Below, in pieces: positions 45,535-57,420 of a stretch of 64,000 nt of DNA (position 1 is its first letter; each line of letters starts with the position of its first letter). The translations under genes and the position numbers were made by a program. The stretch is taken from positions 15,236,842 to 15,300,841 of the forward strand of contig OX940861.1 in assembly GCA_954871525.1 (NCBI GenBank), written 5' to 3'. The stretch comes from Parietaria judaica. Its lineage: Eukaryota > Streptophyta > Magnoliopsida > Rosales > Urticaceae. A model generated the notes under the pieces. It saw nothing but the letters and a program-made list of their open reading frames with translations, did no database searches and had not been told where the DNA came from.

Positions 45535-47690
45535 ATGACGAGCCGCGCCAGTGCTTCACAACGCGCAACGCCGCTACCGACGACCAGCATCGCGCTCAAC
45601 ACGAGGGCCCAAACCCTCGCCAGGCGGACTCAGCCGCGTCGCCAAGTTTCACCAGCTCAGATCGGGAATGAAGACGGCGTCAACGACGCTTCGCAGAGGT
45701 CACAACGAAGAAAGTACGGGAGAGAGCAACGGCAACGTAGATCGCCAGGACCGCCCCGACCCTCGCCAGGTTCGCCCGGGGGGTCGCCAGGAGGTTCGCC
45801 AAGACGAAGATCCCGAAGATGCCAGAGATCGCCAGGACCGCCCCGACCCTCGCCAGGTTCGCCCGGGGGGTCGCCAGGAGGTTCACCAAGACGAAGATCC
45901 CGAAGATGCCAAAGATCGCCAGGACCGCCCCAACCTTCGCCAAGTTCGCCCGGGGGGTCGTCAGGAGGTTCGTCAGGCCGAAGATGCCGAAGATCGCCGG
46001 AACTACCCGGACCCTCGCCAGGTTCGCCCGGGGGGTCGTCAGGAGGTTCGCCAGGCCGAAGATCCCGAAGATGCCGAAGATCGCCGGAACTACCCGGACC
46101 CTCGCCAGGTTCGCCCGGGGGGGTCGTTAGGAGGTTCGCCAGGCTGAAGATCCCGAAGATGTTGAAGATCGCCGGAACTACCCGGACCCTCGCCAGGTTC
46201 GCCCGGGGGGTCGTCAGGAGGTTCGCCAGGCTGAAGATCCCGAAGACGTTGAAGATCGCCGGAACTACCCGGACCCTCGCCAGGTTCGTCCGGGGGATCG
46301 TCAGGAGGTTCACCAGGCCGAAGATCCCGAAGATGTTGAAGATCGCCGGAACTACCCGGACCCTCGCCAGGCTCGCCCGGGGGGTCGTCAGGAGGTTTGC
46401 CAGGCCGAGGACTTTAACGACATGGAGCACTGACGGAACATCCTTGACCCTCGCCAGGATCGCCCAGAGGGTCGCCAAGGGAACCGTCATGATGAAGACC
46501 GCAACCTTGCCAGGGCATACCTAGACCGCCCGGGGGGTCGTCAACCCTCACCAAGATGCGAAGATGGAAGACGAGCTGAAGTTATCTACCTCAAAGACTA
46601 CAGAGAAGACCAGCAACGCGACCGCAGGGCTTCGCCCGACCGTCGTCTAGGTCACCAGGAGCCTCACCAACCGCAGCGCGATGACGTATTCGACCTCCTC
46701 CAAGGGATGCAGAAGGAAATCCAAGACTTGCGCTTTGCCCCAGACGGTGGCGTGAGAGGCCGTGCCGTGCTCGACGGGACTCTGTCCCCACTCGCACCAC
46801 ACCTGCTCGACGGAGAAGCCGTAGGTGACCTACGCTTCGCAAGCAACCTCATCTACAACGGGAAAGGAGATCCAGTCTACCACCTCGTCTAGTACCAGAC
46901 GATCATGCAGATGAAGAAGTGCTCAACCTCGACGATATGTCAGGCATTCTTCCTAATCCTTATGGGAACAGCGTTCGAATGGTACCAGAGACTACCCAAG
47001 GTGAGCATCTACTCTTTCAACCAGCTCAAGGACCTTTTCCTCGCCCGCTTCGCAGGCGCAATGACTCAAAGAAAGGAGAAATCCTACCTCTGGTCAATCA
47101 AGCAGAAGACCGACGAATCCCTGCAGAAGTTCATCAACCGCTTCATCAAAGAATCCAACAAGGTAAACGACTACACCGACAGCGATGCCATCATCGCCTT
47201 CATCGACGGACTACAGACCGGGGAGTTCTTAATCTCCCTCGTGAAGGAAAGACCGTCGACCATGACGGAGCTCATGACGAGAGCAACCCAGCACATCACC
47301 GTGGAAGAGTACCTCGCCAGCAGGAAGTTAACAGAGCCAGGGAGCCGCCGACGGGCAACGACCGTTCCTCCGACGAACCGCAGACGAAGAAAAGCCGCAC
47401 GGACGACGACCGGAGCAGAATGGAAAAACCGCAAGGAGGTCAGGCGATGAGGAAACCATTCCGCCTTGACAGGAGAGACTACACACCACTGACGGCTACG
47501 CCAGACGAAATCCTCGCCATCCACGGCCATATGTTCAAAGAACCTCGCCCGATGAGCAAGACAATGAGGAAGGACAAGAGCCGTTACTGCAAGTTCCACC
47601 GCGACTACGACATCTCACGTCACAATGTTGGCATTTGAAGAAGCAAATTGAAGACCTGATTGAAGAAGGACGCCTGAGCTCACATGGGTA
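45535..47690 (+). pseudogene. gag: Gypsy Gag (Retrotrans_gag) with N-terminal 29-residue repeats, broken
   Basis: Structural protein of the gypsy particle. Start MTSRASASQRATPLPTTSIA at 45535. Then about eight repeats of 29 residues encoded by an 87-bp array (DRPDPRQVRPGGRQEV...EDPEDA). The capsid domain follows: GDLRFASNLIYNGKGDP, GTAFEWYQRLPKVSIYSFNQ, LKDLFLARFAGAMTQRKEKS, ESLQKFINRFIKESNKV. Last comes the segment before the zinc-binding part (SRYCKFHRDYDI; LKKQIEDLIEEGRL near 47640-47690). Lesions: frame change early in the array, 7 instead of 6 G at 46117-46123, TGA at 46431 (Arg expected), TAG at 46890 (Gln expected), a frame change near 47335, and a small deletion near 47620. About 700 residues if intact. 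Confidence 0.85.
45740..46420 (+). repeat. 87-bp minisatellite in gag, about eight copies
   Basis: ATCGCCGGAAC/ATCGCCAGGAC starts at 45741, 45828, 45915, 45993, 46080, 46168, 46255 and 46342. Spacing is 87 bp except one 78-bp and one 88-bp unit. Spacing in multiples of three preserves the frame until the 88-bp unit. Confidence 0.93.
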
Positions 47691-47923
47691 ACCTCCATCG
47701 TCGACTATCCACAATAAGGCGAGCAGCCACTTCTGCCGGGCTACGATGATGCCCTCATATCCTTTTAAGATTTTCATAAAGCGCAGCACGAACGCGCGAC
47801 TGAGTCAACTCAACATACCAATATATTTTCATCTATGCAATAAGAATATCTCATTGTCATAAGATACTGTTTCTCACAAGCTCTCCAGAAGGCGACGTCA
47901 AACTGCATGACTAATTGATCACA

Positions 47924-48976
47924 AGAGCTGGGAGAATACGGAGTCGAATTCCAGCCACGGGTCGCCATCAAAGGACAAGCCGTTGCCGACTTTGTCGCCG
48001 AGTTTACCTATGATGTCGACACCTCCGATGCTGATGAAAAGAAGGAAGCCATCACCTTCGCCAAAGACGAAGCCCTCACCATCCACCACCAGCAACAGTC
48101 GCTGCCATCAACGAAGGAGTCAACAACCTCAACATCGCCAGACGAGGAGAACCAGGAGAGGATACGAAAAATCCAACAGCCGTTATCGGACTGAGAGAAA
48201 TATTTGCCCTCCTACGACAATACGAGAAGACCTTGGACCAATCCAGGAAGACGCGTGGAGCTGCGCCAGAAGACTCTCCAGACTACGCGACGTACAGGCG
48301 CCTCGCCGACAAGATGTCCAACCGCCTACGCTTTATCAAGCAGAAGATCAACCACGCCAAGCGAAGGAGCGAAGAAGAACGCCAACCAGGGATCGCCAAG
48401 AAAAGAGAAGCGAAGGCTGACATTGTCGCCAAGCAAACTCACGGCGCCGACACCCCCGCAGCTGAAGGAAGAAAGGAAACGAAGGACGCACTGCCAAGCA
48501 GAAGAACCGCGCCCAACGGGCCGATATGGAGTATGCACATCAGCGGAAGCAATGACGACACCAGCGTAGGAGCAGGAATCGTCTTCATCAGCCCTCAAGG
48601 AGAAAAGTCAAAGTACGCCATCAAATTCGAGTTCAAAGCCTCCAGCGACAAAGCCGAATGCGAAGCGCTACTCGCCGGCCTAAACCTCGCCGAAAGGCTC
48701 GACGTGAAGAATCTACAGGTACACTGCAGCTCGCAAAAAATCGCAAGCCGAATGAACGGCGAACTACCGATACAAGAGGACAAGACGCTGACTCAACTGC
48801 AAGAAGCCATGGAGCGCCTCCAGCCATTAATATGGCACGAGATCACTTGGATCCCTACAACCATCAACGATGAAGCAGCCACGCTAGCTCGAACAATGAG
48901 CGGAAGAGGAGAAGATGAACCCACAAACAGGCGTCAAAGACACGATGAAGGAGGAAGCGCCGCATCGAGCCGCTAA
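47924..48976 (+). pseudogene. pol: Gypsy pol remnant: linker and additional RNase H (aRNH)
   Basis: LGEYGVEFQPRVAIKGQAVA (47930-48000) normally follows the first RNase H of Tat elements. It is followed by a variable stretch, then aRNH in the frame 48233-48976: WSMHISGSNDDTSVGAGIVF, KYAIKFEFKASSDKAECEAL, LLAGLNLAERLDVKNLQVHC. The catalytic Asp normally seen as SDSQL after this strand appears replaced (CSSQK). Protease, RT and first RNase H (about 2 kb) are lost between 47690 and 47924, and integrase is absent downstream. The filler at 47700-47920 matches nothing I recognise. Confidence 0.75.
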
Positions 48977-49151
48977 CCTCGCCAGAAGAACTCCAAAGGT
49001 CCCAGAAGTCGACGTAGACACGGATCCTCTGAGCTAAACGCTCGTCGAAGCCAAACCAAGAAGGCGGAATCGAATCCGCAACCACAAACGACGACGATCT
49101 GCAAATGAGCCAACTAGACGAGACGTTTGGACCGGACGAAGAAGACGCCGC

Positions 49152-49460
49152 CTCAGGAAACAAATCCCGAGTTCCACAAAAGGCCGGAAACTAATCCCGC
49201 CGGCTCAGGAAACAAATCCCGAGTTCTACAAAAGGCTGAAAACTAATCCCGCCGGCTCAGGAAACAAATCCCGAGTTCCCCAATAGGCCGGAAACTAATC
49301 CCGCCGGCTCAGGAAACAAATCCCGAGTTCCACAACAGGCCGGAAACTAATCCCGCCAGCTCAGGAAACAAATCCCGAGTTTCATGAAAGGCCGGAAACT
49401 AATCCCGCCGGCTCAGGAAACAAATCTCGAGTTCCCCAATAGGCCGGAAACTAATATCGC
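49152..49460 (+). repeat. 52-bp tandem repeat, six copies, 3' of aRNH
   Basis: CTCAGGAAACAAATCCCGAG recurs at 49152, 49204, 49256, 49308, 49360 and 49412. The second half of the unit is GGCCGGAAACTAATCCCGCC. Non-coding, located where integrase would be expected or just past it. Confidence 0.95.
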
Positions 49461-49838
49461 CTATAGATAAGCCTCTCAAAAAGAGCACCCTCACCATTTG
49501 GCATAGCCCAAACTCGTCGGATTAGCTACCCGGCGAGCAAAGGCATATTATCGTCTATGGACAACCTACGCTACTTGCAGGTTAAAAAAGGGTAACGACC
49601 CTACAAATCGCAGCAGAGTACACTCACAAGATTGCTACCACGCGACATGACGCGCACATTCGACCAAGTAAAGGTAGGAACAAAACTCAAAGTTCAAATT
49701 ATAATAAATACATAAATGTCATTAAACAGGTACGAAACGAGAAGGCGAAACACGCCGAGCAAACATGCCTGGGCAAGGAGTACGGCTAGAGCAAAGCCCG
49801 AAAATGTCTATAAATCATAATGGCGAAGGAAAGAGAAA

Positions 49839-50890
49839 CTAATCTCTGGGAAAGCACCGAGCCCAGAGGATCCGTAACACGAACGGAGTCTGGAGCGCTG
49901 AAGACTTCAAGCCGCCATAGGAAGCGCCATGAAGACGAACCACGGCCAACACCTGAGGATACAAGTCAACGTCATCAGCACCGGTGGAGAAACGAGACGA
50001 CGACAAAAGACGAATCAACGACAAGAGATCCTTGCCGGACCCGGAGATCGGCACACTTGGCCCAGGAATACTAATTTCCTCGGAAAAGGATAGCCCTGAT
50101 CCCGATGAACCCAACGCAAAAATTGGATCGTCGATCGGAGTCTCGAAGCCCTCAAAATCAAAGTTTCCGTCAAAATCGGACTCCGCCACCACTTTTGGCG
50201 GCCCTTTCACCGGAGCAAGTTCACCGGAGTTGAAGACAACCTCACCGCCACCAATGGACATCACCATCGCCGCCGGAAAACTAGCCATATTGTCCTCCAA
50301 GCCGCTGCCCGCCGAAGGAACCGCCGGGACGATCGCCGAGCACACCGCACGAGCACCCTCGCCGGAATCGCTGCCCGCTGCTCAGACCACTGTGCCGCCA
50401 CCGGCGAAAGCCACAGATGCCGCCGACGAGCCGCCTCCAGCCAACCTTGCCATGCCGTGGGCCCCACGGTCCTCTCGCTCGCTGCCCGTGCCGAGCACCA
50501 CGTGCACATCGGAGCCAAACACCCCGCCGGCCGCCACGGCGACTGCCTTTCTCCGCCCAGACGCCACTGACGAGCCACCACTGTCGACGTGCCAAGTGGG
50601 CCTATGCAGCCCGTGCCCTTGCTATGCATCACGCCAATCGCCGAAGAGCCACCCACGCCAAAGCCGAGATCGGTCTCCTCCACGAGCCTCGCCGGAATTT
50701 CAATTCCCGCGCCATCACCTACATGGAATATATCTTCAAGAGACGATGTCCAATCATCCAAGTTCGCTGGAACACCATCAATGGTGACCGGAATATCGAC
50801 GTCAACAAAAAGACTCGACAAAGAGAACGTACCGGATAAAAGGACGTCGTCAACGGAGAATTCCCCACCAAGCTCACCGGAGAAAGCCAT
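49839..50890 (-). pseudogene. Antisense accessory ORF of the Tat-type gypsy element
   Basis: On the strand opposite to gag-pol, an ORF starts at ATG 50890 (MAFSGELGGEFSVDDVLLSG) and reads DIPVTIDGVPANLDDWTSSL, EDIFHVGDGAGIEIPARLVE. It changes frame near 50590-50650, continues (SVASGRRKAVAVAAGGVFGS; ASFPAAMVMSIGGGEVVFNS; ESDFDGNFDFEGFETPIDDP) with one TGA near 50383, and ends at 49839. Acidic patches and lack of low-complexity drift support coding on this strand rather than the overlapping plus-strand frame (49984-50787, Pro/Ser-rich). Antisense accessory genes in the 3' internal region are documented for some Tat-lineage elements such as Grande. The function is unknown. About 350 residues if intact. 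Confidence 0.6.
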
Positions 50891-50984
50891 CACCACCACG
50901 AGCAATGAAAATGCAGCCGTCAAGTGCCCGGTGAAGAAGAAAATCGCGAATTGGGAGTGGAGGAAGAAAGAGGAAATGCCTTAA

Positions 50985-51794
50985 ACCCTAAAGGTATTAA
51001 TGAGGTAATATTTTACCCTAATATTGTTTCCTCTTTTAATTAAACTCGAATTCTAGCCTATGCAGCCCAAAAAATCGCATAAACTAGGCCCATAAAGCTG
51101 ATGTTTAAATTTTAAATGATAAAAAACGATCAAAAATGGGCTTTTATACGTTTTTAAGTGAAAAAGGCTATTTTCATAGGTTATTCAAAAAGCCTTGGAA
51201 ATTAAACTTTGGAACTTTATAAAGTTTCATTTTAATTTTCAAACATGAAAACCAAATTAAAATTATTTTCCCGGGTTTTCATGAATTATTTAATTATTTA
51301 CGATATTTATTACAAGTAAAAATTGCGCAATAATTAAGGAACTTCTTAAAGTTTCAAGTTTAATGCACAATTATTATTTTCAAAGTATTTATTTACTTTC
51401 AAACTTATTATGTCACTTGATTTTATTTATTTATTTTTTGGATTTATTTACGGAGTTCAAAATTAATTTAAAAGGCCTTTATTTTACAAAATGTGCCTAT
51501 GAACCTCCAAAAATCCAAAAATCGAATAAAATCATAAAAAGTGACTCGTGAATTATTTAATTAATTCGCTTATGTCATTGACTATGCTCGAATTAATTTT
51601 ACGCTTATTATGCGAATATTTTCGAAAATATTTTACAAACACCCAGTTAAAGGAAATTTGCAGTTCCTTGGGAGGACGGAGAGGAGACAAAAATCTCTGA
51701 AAATCCGGATCCTCGCCAAATAACACAAGTTGCCTTAAGTTTTAAAAGAAAAGTTTCTCGCGCAATACAATTACCCAAGAAACTGGGGGGTTAA
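50985..51794 (+). other. AT-rich 3' internal region of the gypsy element, ending in a polypurine tract
   Basis: No coding signal. Ends AACTGGGGGGTTAA immediately before the 3' LTR, a likely polypurine tract. Confidence 0.6.
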
Positions 51795-53337
51795 TGTTAT
51801 GTGCATTTTTCGTAACATATAAAAATTGGGCCCCCTTTGGCAAAGGTCAAAGCCCGTTAAGGAAAGTCAAAGCCTGTCATGGTAAGTCAAGGCCCATCAC
51901 CAACGCCAAAAGCCCGGGACCGAAGAACTAAGACATTGGCGAGGCCCGGGGTCCAAAAGGCGACGAGGCAACGAAGCCGACGAGGCGACGAAGCCGACAG
52001 GCCGACGAAGCGACAAGGCGACAAGCCGACGAGGAGACGAGGCGACAAGCCGACGAGGCGACGAGGCGACAAGCCGACGAAGCGACAAGCCGACGAAGCA
52101 ACAAGGCGACAAGCCCCCTCATCATAACTTGACGAGGGCGTAACTTGTAATCATTCCACACGAAAAGGAGATCCGAGGCCACGAAGATCTCCGGGAAATC
52201 CTCCAGATTTCCCCGAACACAACAAGCGGACTCGCAGACAACCCGAAGACATCGAAGACGAATCAAGAAGCACCGACGACCCCTTCTGCAGAGGAGAAAC
52301 TCGCAAGCCCCTGAAGGTGCAATATTCAGCGAATTCGCAGACCCCTGAAGGTGCAGTTAACAGGGAATTCGCAGGCCTCTATGAAGTGCAATTTCAGGGA
52401 GTTGGTTTTCCTATAAATAGGAGCCTTCTCCCCCTCATTTCCACACTCACTCACAGCTTTCTCCAGAGCATCTCTCTCTAAAAATTCATCCACTCTTATA
52501 ACTGGAAGGACTTGAATAAGAGCTGAGATCGATCTAGAAGCAGAGTCATAGGCCTGAGAAGAAAGGTTGTTCAACGAGTCAGCTAAGGCGTCCCTTGACA
52601 GGTGGGTAACCACGCCACCACCTGTGAGGTCGACAAAGGAAGAAGCGTCCCTTCGTCAGGATAAGGCCCCTCGTTACACGAGGCCACCTACCCCGACAAG
52701 GTCGACAAGGAGCATCCCTCGTCAGGTTAAGACCTTCGCCAACACCAACGAGGTCGACGAAGAACACATCACGCCGGTAATACCCAACCATCAGGCCAAG
52801 GGTCACCCCCGCGCCACCAACAACGGCACTTCCGACGAGTCAAACCACATTGTTATTCACCCGCCGTTTATCACTAACCCTGAACTACGTGGGACCTGAT
52901 TCTCTTAAACTGAGATACGTAGGCAGCCTCGCCCAACCATAAGCGACGGGGCTCGGGCCCATTCTACCCTTTTTTGCAGGTCCTCCCTCGACGTAGGAGC
53001 TCGCCAAAGAAGGAGAATCACGAAGAATAATCAAGACCAGCATAGAGCTTCATCAAGACCGGAGTTTTTCCAGAAGAGGACATCGCCAAGACAAGGGCTC
53101 CGTCCGGACGAGGAGTTTCGCCGTGAACCGGACTTCGCCATCACCAAGGAAGTTCGCCGAGGATCGTCAACGACAGCCCGGAGACTCATCCAAGACGACG
53201 GAATCGCCTTCAGCTTTGACGACCAACAATCAACCCGCGTTGACTCAGCATTCAATCATCCTTGTGTTCAGCGGGTCAATCTCGGGACCCGAACCTTGGA
53301 TCCGACTCTAAGTTAAAGCCATTTTTACGCATTAACA
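51795..53337 (+). repeat. Gypsy 3' LTR (1,543 bp)
   Basis: TGTTATGTGCATTTTTCG...ACGCATTAACA. TATA box at 52412-52419. Highly similar to the 5' LTR; most differences are in the GACGAGGC minisatellite and point changes. Confidence 0.92.
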
Positions 53338-54044
53338 AAAAAAAGTGACCTGCCACGTGGCATTTATCGACTTCCACATGGCACCGTTGACTAACAGATG
53401 TTAAAAATCTGGATGGAATTTATAGTCAACACACTATTGTAGCGTTTGGCTACTTATGCCGCTATTAATCCGGTTTGGACCTTTATTGACACACTTGCCT
53501 AAAGAATGGGTACTTTAGCCGCTATTATCCCAATTTTGAACGACTCTTCTATCTTAGTATTGCCACTTGTTTTGCCACAATTATGTTATTGATTTACTTA
53601 CGCATACATATTTACTCATATTTAATATTAATAAAAAAAGATAACATTGCATAAAAAATTAGCACAATTGCTTATGTAGTTGTTTTGATTACAACATAGA
53701 ACATATAAATAAGTTATGTCCATAATATTTAATATTTTGGTTTTTATTTGTCACTTAGTTAACATTGTTAATAAGAATACATGTTCTTAATTGTTTCAAC
53801 ATTATTTTTTTTATGTAGAATTTGGATGCGTTCTTCTATTTTTATAATATATATACATATATGATCATATATATTTACTAAAAATTATCATTCAAAATCA
53901 AATTAGAGCACTTGCTGAGTTCATTGTGATTTATTCTTCCTATTATCACGTTTAAATCAAATTAATCAATTTGTTTAATATTTTCATTGAAATTTATATG
54001 TAATAAAATACCATTGAGCTTCAGAAGAGAGCTTTTGATTAGTT
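53338..54044. other. Spacer with one arm of a Mutator-type foldback element
   Basis: 53340-53531 ends TAGCCGCTATTATCCC and contains TGCCACGTGGCATTTA and AGTCAACACACTATTGTAGC. It resembles the arms of long-TIR elements such as 55733-56201, but the partner arm is missing. The remainder is AT-rich without genes. Confidence 0.45.
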
Positions 54045-55631
54045 GGTTCGGGTCCCGAGATTGACCCGCTGAACACAAGGATGATTGAATGTTGAATCAA
54101 CGCGGGCTGACTGTTGATCGTCAAAGCTGGAGGTGATTCCGTCGTCTTGGATGAGTCTCCGGGCTGTCGTTGACGATTCCCGGCGAACTTCCTTGGTGGT
54201 GGTGAAGTCCGGTTCACGGCGAAGCTCCTCATCCGGGCAGAGCCCTTGTCTTGGCGATGTCCTCTTCTGGAAAAACTCCGGTCTTGATGAAGCTCTATGC
54301 TGGTCTTGATTATTCTTCGTGATTCTCCTTCCTTGGCGAGCTCCTACGTCGAGGGAGGACCTGCAAAAAAGGGTAGAATGGGCCCGTGCCCCGTCGCTTA
54401 TGGTTGGGCGAGGCTGCCTACGTGTCTCAGTTTAAGAGAATCAGGTCCCACGTAGTCCGGAGTTAGTGATAAACAGCGGGTGAATGACGATGTGGTTTAA
54501 CTCGTCGGAAGTGCCATTGTTGGCGGCGCGGGGGTGACCCTTGGCCCGTTGGCTGGGTATTACCGGCGTGATGTGTTCTTCGTCGACCTCGTTGGTGTTG
54601 GCGAAGGCCTTAACCTGACGAGGGATGCTCCTTGTCGACCTTGTGTGGGTAGGTGGCCTCGTGTAACGAGGGGCCTTATCCTGACGAGGGAAGCTCCTTG
54701 TCGACCTTGTCGGAGTAGGTGGCCTCGTGTATTGAGGGGCCTTATCCCGACGAGGGATACTCCTTCCTTTGTCGACCTCACAGGTGTCGGCGTACTCGAC
54801 CACCTAGTAAGAGACGCCTTTGCTGACTCGTCGAACAACTTCTCTTCTCAGTCCTAAGACTCTTCTTCTAGAACGATCTCAGCTCTTATTCAAGTCCTTC
54901 CTCCTATAGGAGTGGACGAAATTTTAGAGAGAGAAAGCTAGAGAGAGATGCTCTGGAGAAAGCTGTGAGTGAGTGTGGAAATGAGGGGGAGAAGACTCCT
55001 ATTTATAGGAAAACCAACTCCCTGAAATTGCACCTCCTAGGGGCCTGCGAATTCCCTGATAATTGCACCTTCAGGGGTCTGCGAATTCCCTGAATATTGC
55101 ACCTCCAGGGGCTTGCGAGTTTCTCCTCTGCAGAAGGGGTCGTCGGTGCTTCTTGATTCGTCTTCGATGTCTTCGGGTTGTCTGCGAGTCCGCTTGTTGT
55201 GTTCGGGGAAATCCGGAGGATTCCCGAAGATCTTCGTGGCCTCGGATCTCCTCGTCGTGTGGAATGATTACAAGTTACGCCCTCGTCATGTTATGACGAG
55301 GGGGCTTGTCGCCTCGTTGCCTCCTCGGCTTGTCGCCTCGTCGCCTCCTCGGCTTGTCGCCTCGTCGCCTCGTCGCTTCGTCGGCTTGTCTCCTCGTCGC
55401 TTCGTCGGCTTGTCGCCTCGTCGCGTCGACAGCTTGTCGCTTCGTCGGCTTGTCGCCTCGTCGGCTTGTCACTTCGTCGCCTCGTCGCCTTTCTCTTAGT
55501 TCGTCGGCCCCGGGTCTTTGGCTTTGGTGATGGGCCTTGACTTTCCTTGATGGCTTTGACTTTTCTTAACGGGCTTTGACCTTTGCCAAAGGGAGCCCAA
55601 TTTTTATATGTTACGGAAAATGCACATAACA
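54045..55631 (-). repeat. Truncated solo LTR of the same gypsy family, inverted
   Basis: Begins on the minus strand at 55631 (TGTTATGTGCATTTTCCG) and follows the 43867 LTR, with TATA box at 55001-55008. It stops about 45 bp short of the LTR end (last shared sequence GGTTCGGGTCC at 54045). Open frames over it are LTR sequence. Confidence 0.9.
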
Positions 55632-55732
55632 ACTAGTATTGATTAGTGCAATAAAAGAATATTAAGAATCGTGAGAATCATGAAGAGTGGGGTATACTAA
55701 GAATCTTACATATATATATATATATATATATA

Positions 55733-56197
55733 GGGTTAATGACGGTAAAAATACCCAAAGTTTGGTCAAAGAACCCATCGTGTACCCAAAGTTTAAAAAT
55801 GGTGGCAAAAATACCCAAAGTCACATTTAGGGAGTTGACCACTCCATTCTCGTAACACCGTTAACTTACCTGTTAATTCTGGCCACGTGGACAAATCTGT
55901 TTTGTTAAGTGTAATCATTAGGGGTTCAATTAGTTGTGTTAAATAGTATTAATTAGGGGTTTAATTCCTTGTTTTGTCGTAAACGAGGCTTATGTGGGCT
56001 CGTTTACGTGGAAAAAATTATTATGTCAGCAACCCACGTTTGTCCACGTGGCCAAAGTTAACGGGTAAGTTAACGGCGTTACGAGAATGTAGTGGTCAAC
56101 TCCTCAAATGCGACTTTGGGTATTTTTGCCACCACTTTTAAACTTTGGGTACATGAGAGGTTCTTTGACCAAACTTTGGGTATTTTTGCCGCCATTA

Positions 56198-56201
<4 letters not shown>
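55733..56201. mobile_element. Mutator-type foldback MITE (469 bp) inserted in a TA microsatellite
   Basis: GGGTTAATGACGGTAAAAAT at the left end; the right arm is its inverse (reads GGGTTAATGGCGGCAAAAAT inward). Arms match over about 160 bp. Flanks are TA repeats on both sides (about 55707-55732 and 56202-56236), consistent with a 9-10-bp duplication of TA repeat, though this cannot be proved in a microsatellite. Confidence 0.88.
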
Positions 56202-56239
<38 letters not shown>

Positions 56240-56346
56240 TAGATTTAATTTCTTCTGTTTACATGCTATCATGAAGGATCGAAGTCACTATGTTGCTAGC
56301 ATATTAATTTTTATTCATCTTGATTTATTTTGGTTATGTTTATACT

Positions 56347-56383
<37 letters not shown>

Positions 56384-57238
56384 TAATGTATGAGTCTTAA
56401 CTTAAGGATATTTATATATATATATAGCTAATTAAGGATATATGAAATATTTAGTATTTACCGTCAAATATGACAGTAATCAAGGGAAAAATTTAACCTT
56501 CAACCGATTGGAAAACAACTTATATTTAGGAACATGAAAATAAATCATATAACAGAAGTCAAATATATCATAAAACTTTAGCGATTAACAAAACAACCGA
56601 GTTTGCTTGTTGTTTACAACTTTTTTTTTTAGTTTGATTTACAAAAATAAATATATTATTCTACCTTTATTATTATTAATAGATTAAGAACAATCAATTT
56701 CAGAAGCTCTCCTACTTATCTTTTTGTTTTTATTTAGCCATCACTTTGCAAAATGACTAATACATGGTCACGCTTAATATTTTTAATTGAATTTTGACAT
56801 GTTATTCTATTATTAAAACAATCAATTATGAAACATAATTACCTAAACTATTTATTTTAAACTTTTTAAAATATATATTAATAATAAATTTAAAAACGAG
56901 TCATACAAAAATATTAAAACGAGTCAATTATGAAAATGTATTAACTTTAGACATACTCTTCGATAATATAATTACTTATTGGTTCTGAATTGGTAAAAAA
57001 TATATAAGAGAGTACTGGTGGTCTTGGATTCAGGAGATAAATTATATAACTGTATAGTGGTCCATTGTAAAAACGAAAATCTAACTGATTAACTATTTTT
57101 TTATAACAAAAACAAAAAAGAATTTAAATATATGAGCTAGCTCTTGCTCGTCCTTGTCGTCTGTCTCTACTGCTAGGTCTACTCTACACTCTAGAGTACG
57201 AGTCTGCTTGCGTGCTTGCCTTGAATTGAATCGAGAAA
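56202..57238. other. TA microsatellites and AT-rich DNA
   Basis: TA runs at about 56202-56236 and 56348-56383. No gene. The last 80 bp (57160-57238) have leader-like TC-rich composition in front of an ATG. Confidence 0.55.
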
Positions 57239-57261
57239 ATGGCAGAGTAAGTTATAAGCAA

Positions 57262-57420
57262 GGTTCGAATTTTCCTCGATTATCCTCGATAATCGTCGAT
57301 TATCCGTCTTGCCAGTAGTCATCGGCAAATATTCCATGTTAATCGATTATCCGTAAAAACAATGTAAAAATAACAAAAAATTAAAATTAGGTACTTTTAA
57401 AAAAAATGTATTTTTCAATA
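57262..57420 (+). mobile_element. hAT-like MITE terminus of the CAAGGTT family
   Basis: CAAGGTTCGAATTTTCCTCG followed by repeated TCGATTATCC motifs, similar to the ends of the 15047-16084 element. The opposite end and TSD were not identified. Confidence 0.4.

Larger units (their letters stand above)
43867..53337 (+). mobile_element. Ty3/gypsy element, Tat-type, internally deleted (9.5 kb)
   Basis: LTRs at 43867-45441 and 51795-53337, a primer-binding site and an internal region with gag, an additional RNase H (aRNH) and an antisense ORF. Protease, RT, the classical RNase H and integrase are missing. The region joining RNase H to aRNH (GVEFQPRVAIKGQAVADFVAEF) plus aRNH itself is characteristic of Tat-lineage elements. 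The 5-bp flanks (ATAGT on the left, AAAAA on the right) do not match, so no target duplication is visible. Non-autonomous. Confidence 0.88.

Noticed and set aside
45535..46524. Long Pro/Gly/Ser-Arg-rich frame and minus-strand 277-codon frame over the gag minisatellite
   Set aside because: The frame after the lead-in and the antisense frame are by-products of the 87-bp repeat. The repeat in the Asp/Arg/Pro frame connects to the gag capsid domain.
49984..50787. Plus-strand Pro/Ser-rich ORF of 267 codons in the gypsy 3' region
   Set aside because: Low-complexity composition and CG-rich antisense shadow. The minus-strand frames over the same interval look more protein-like.
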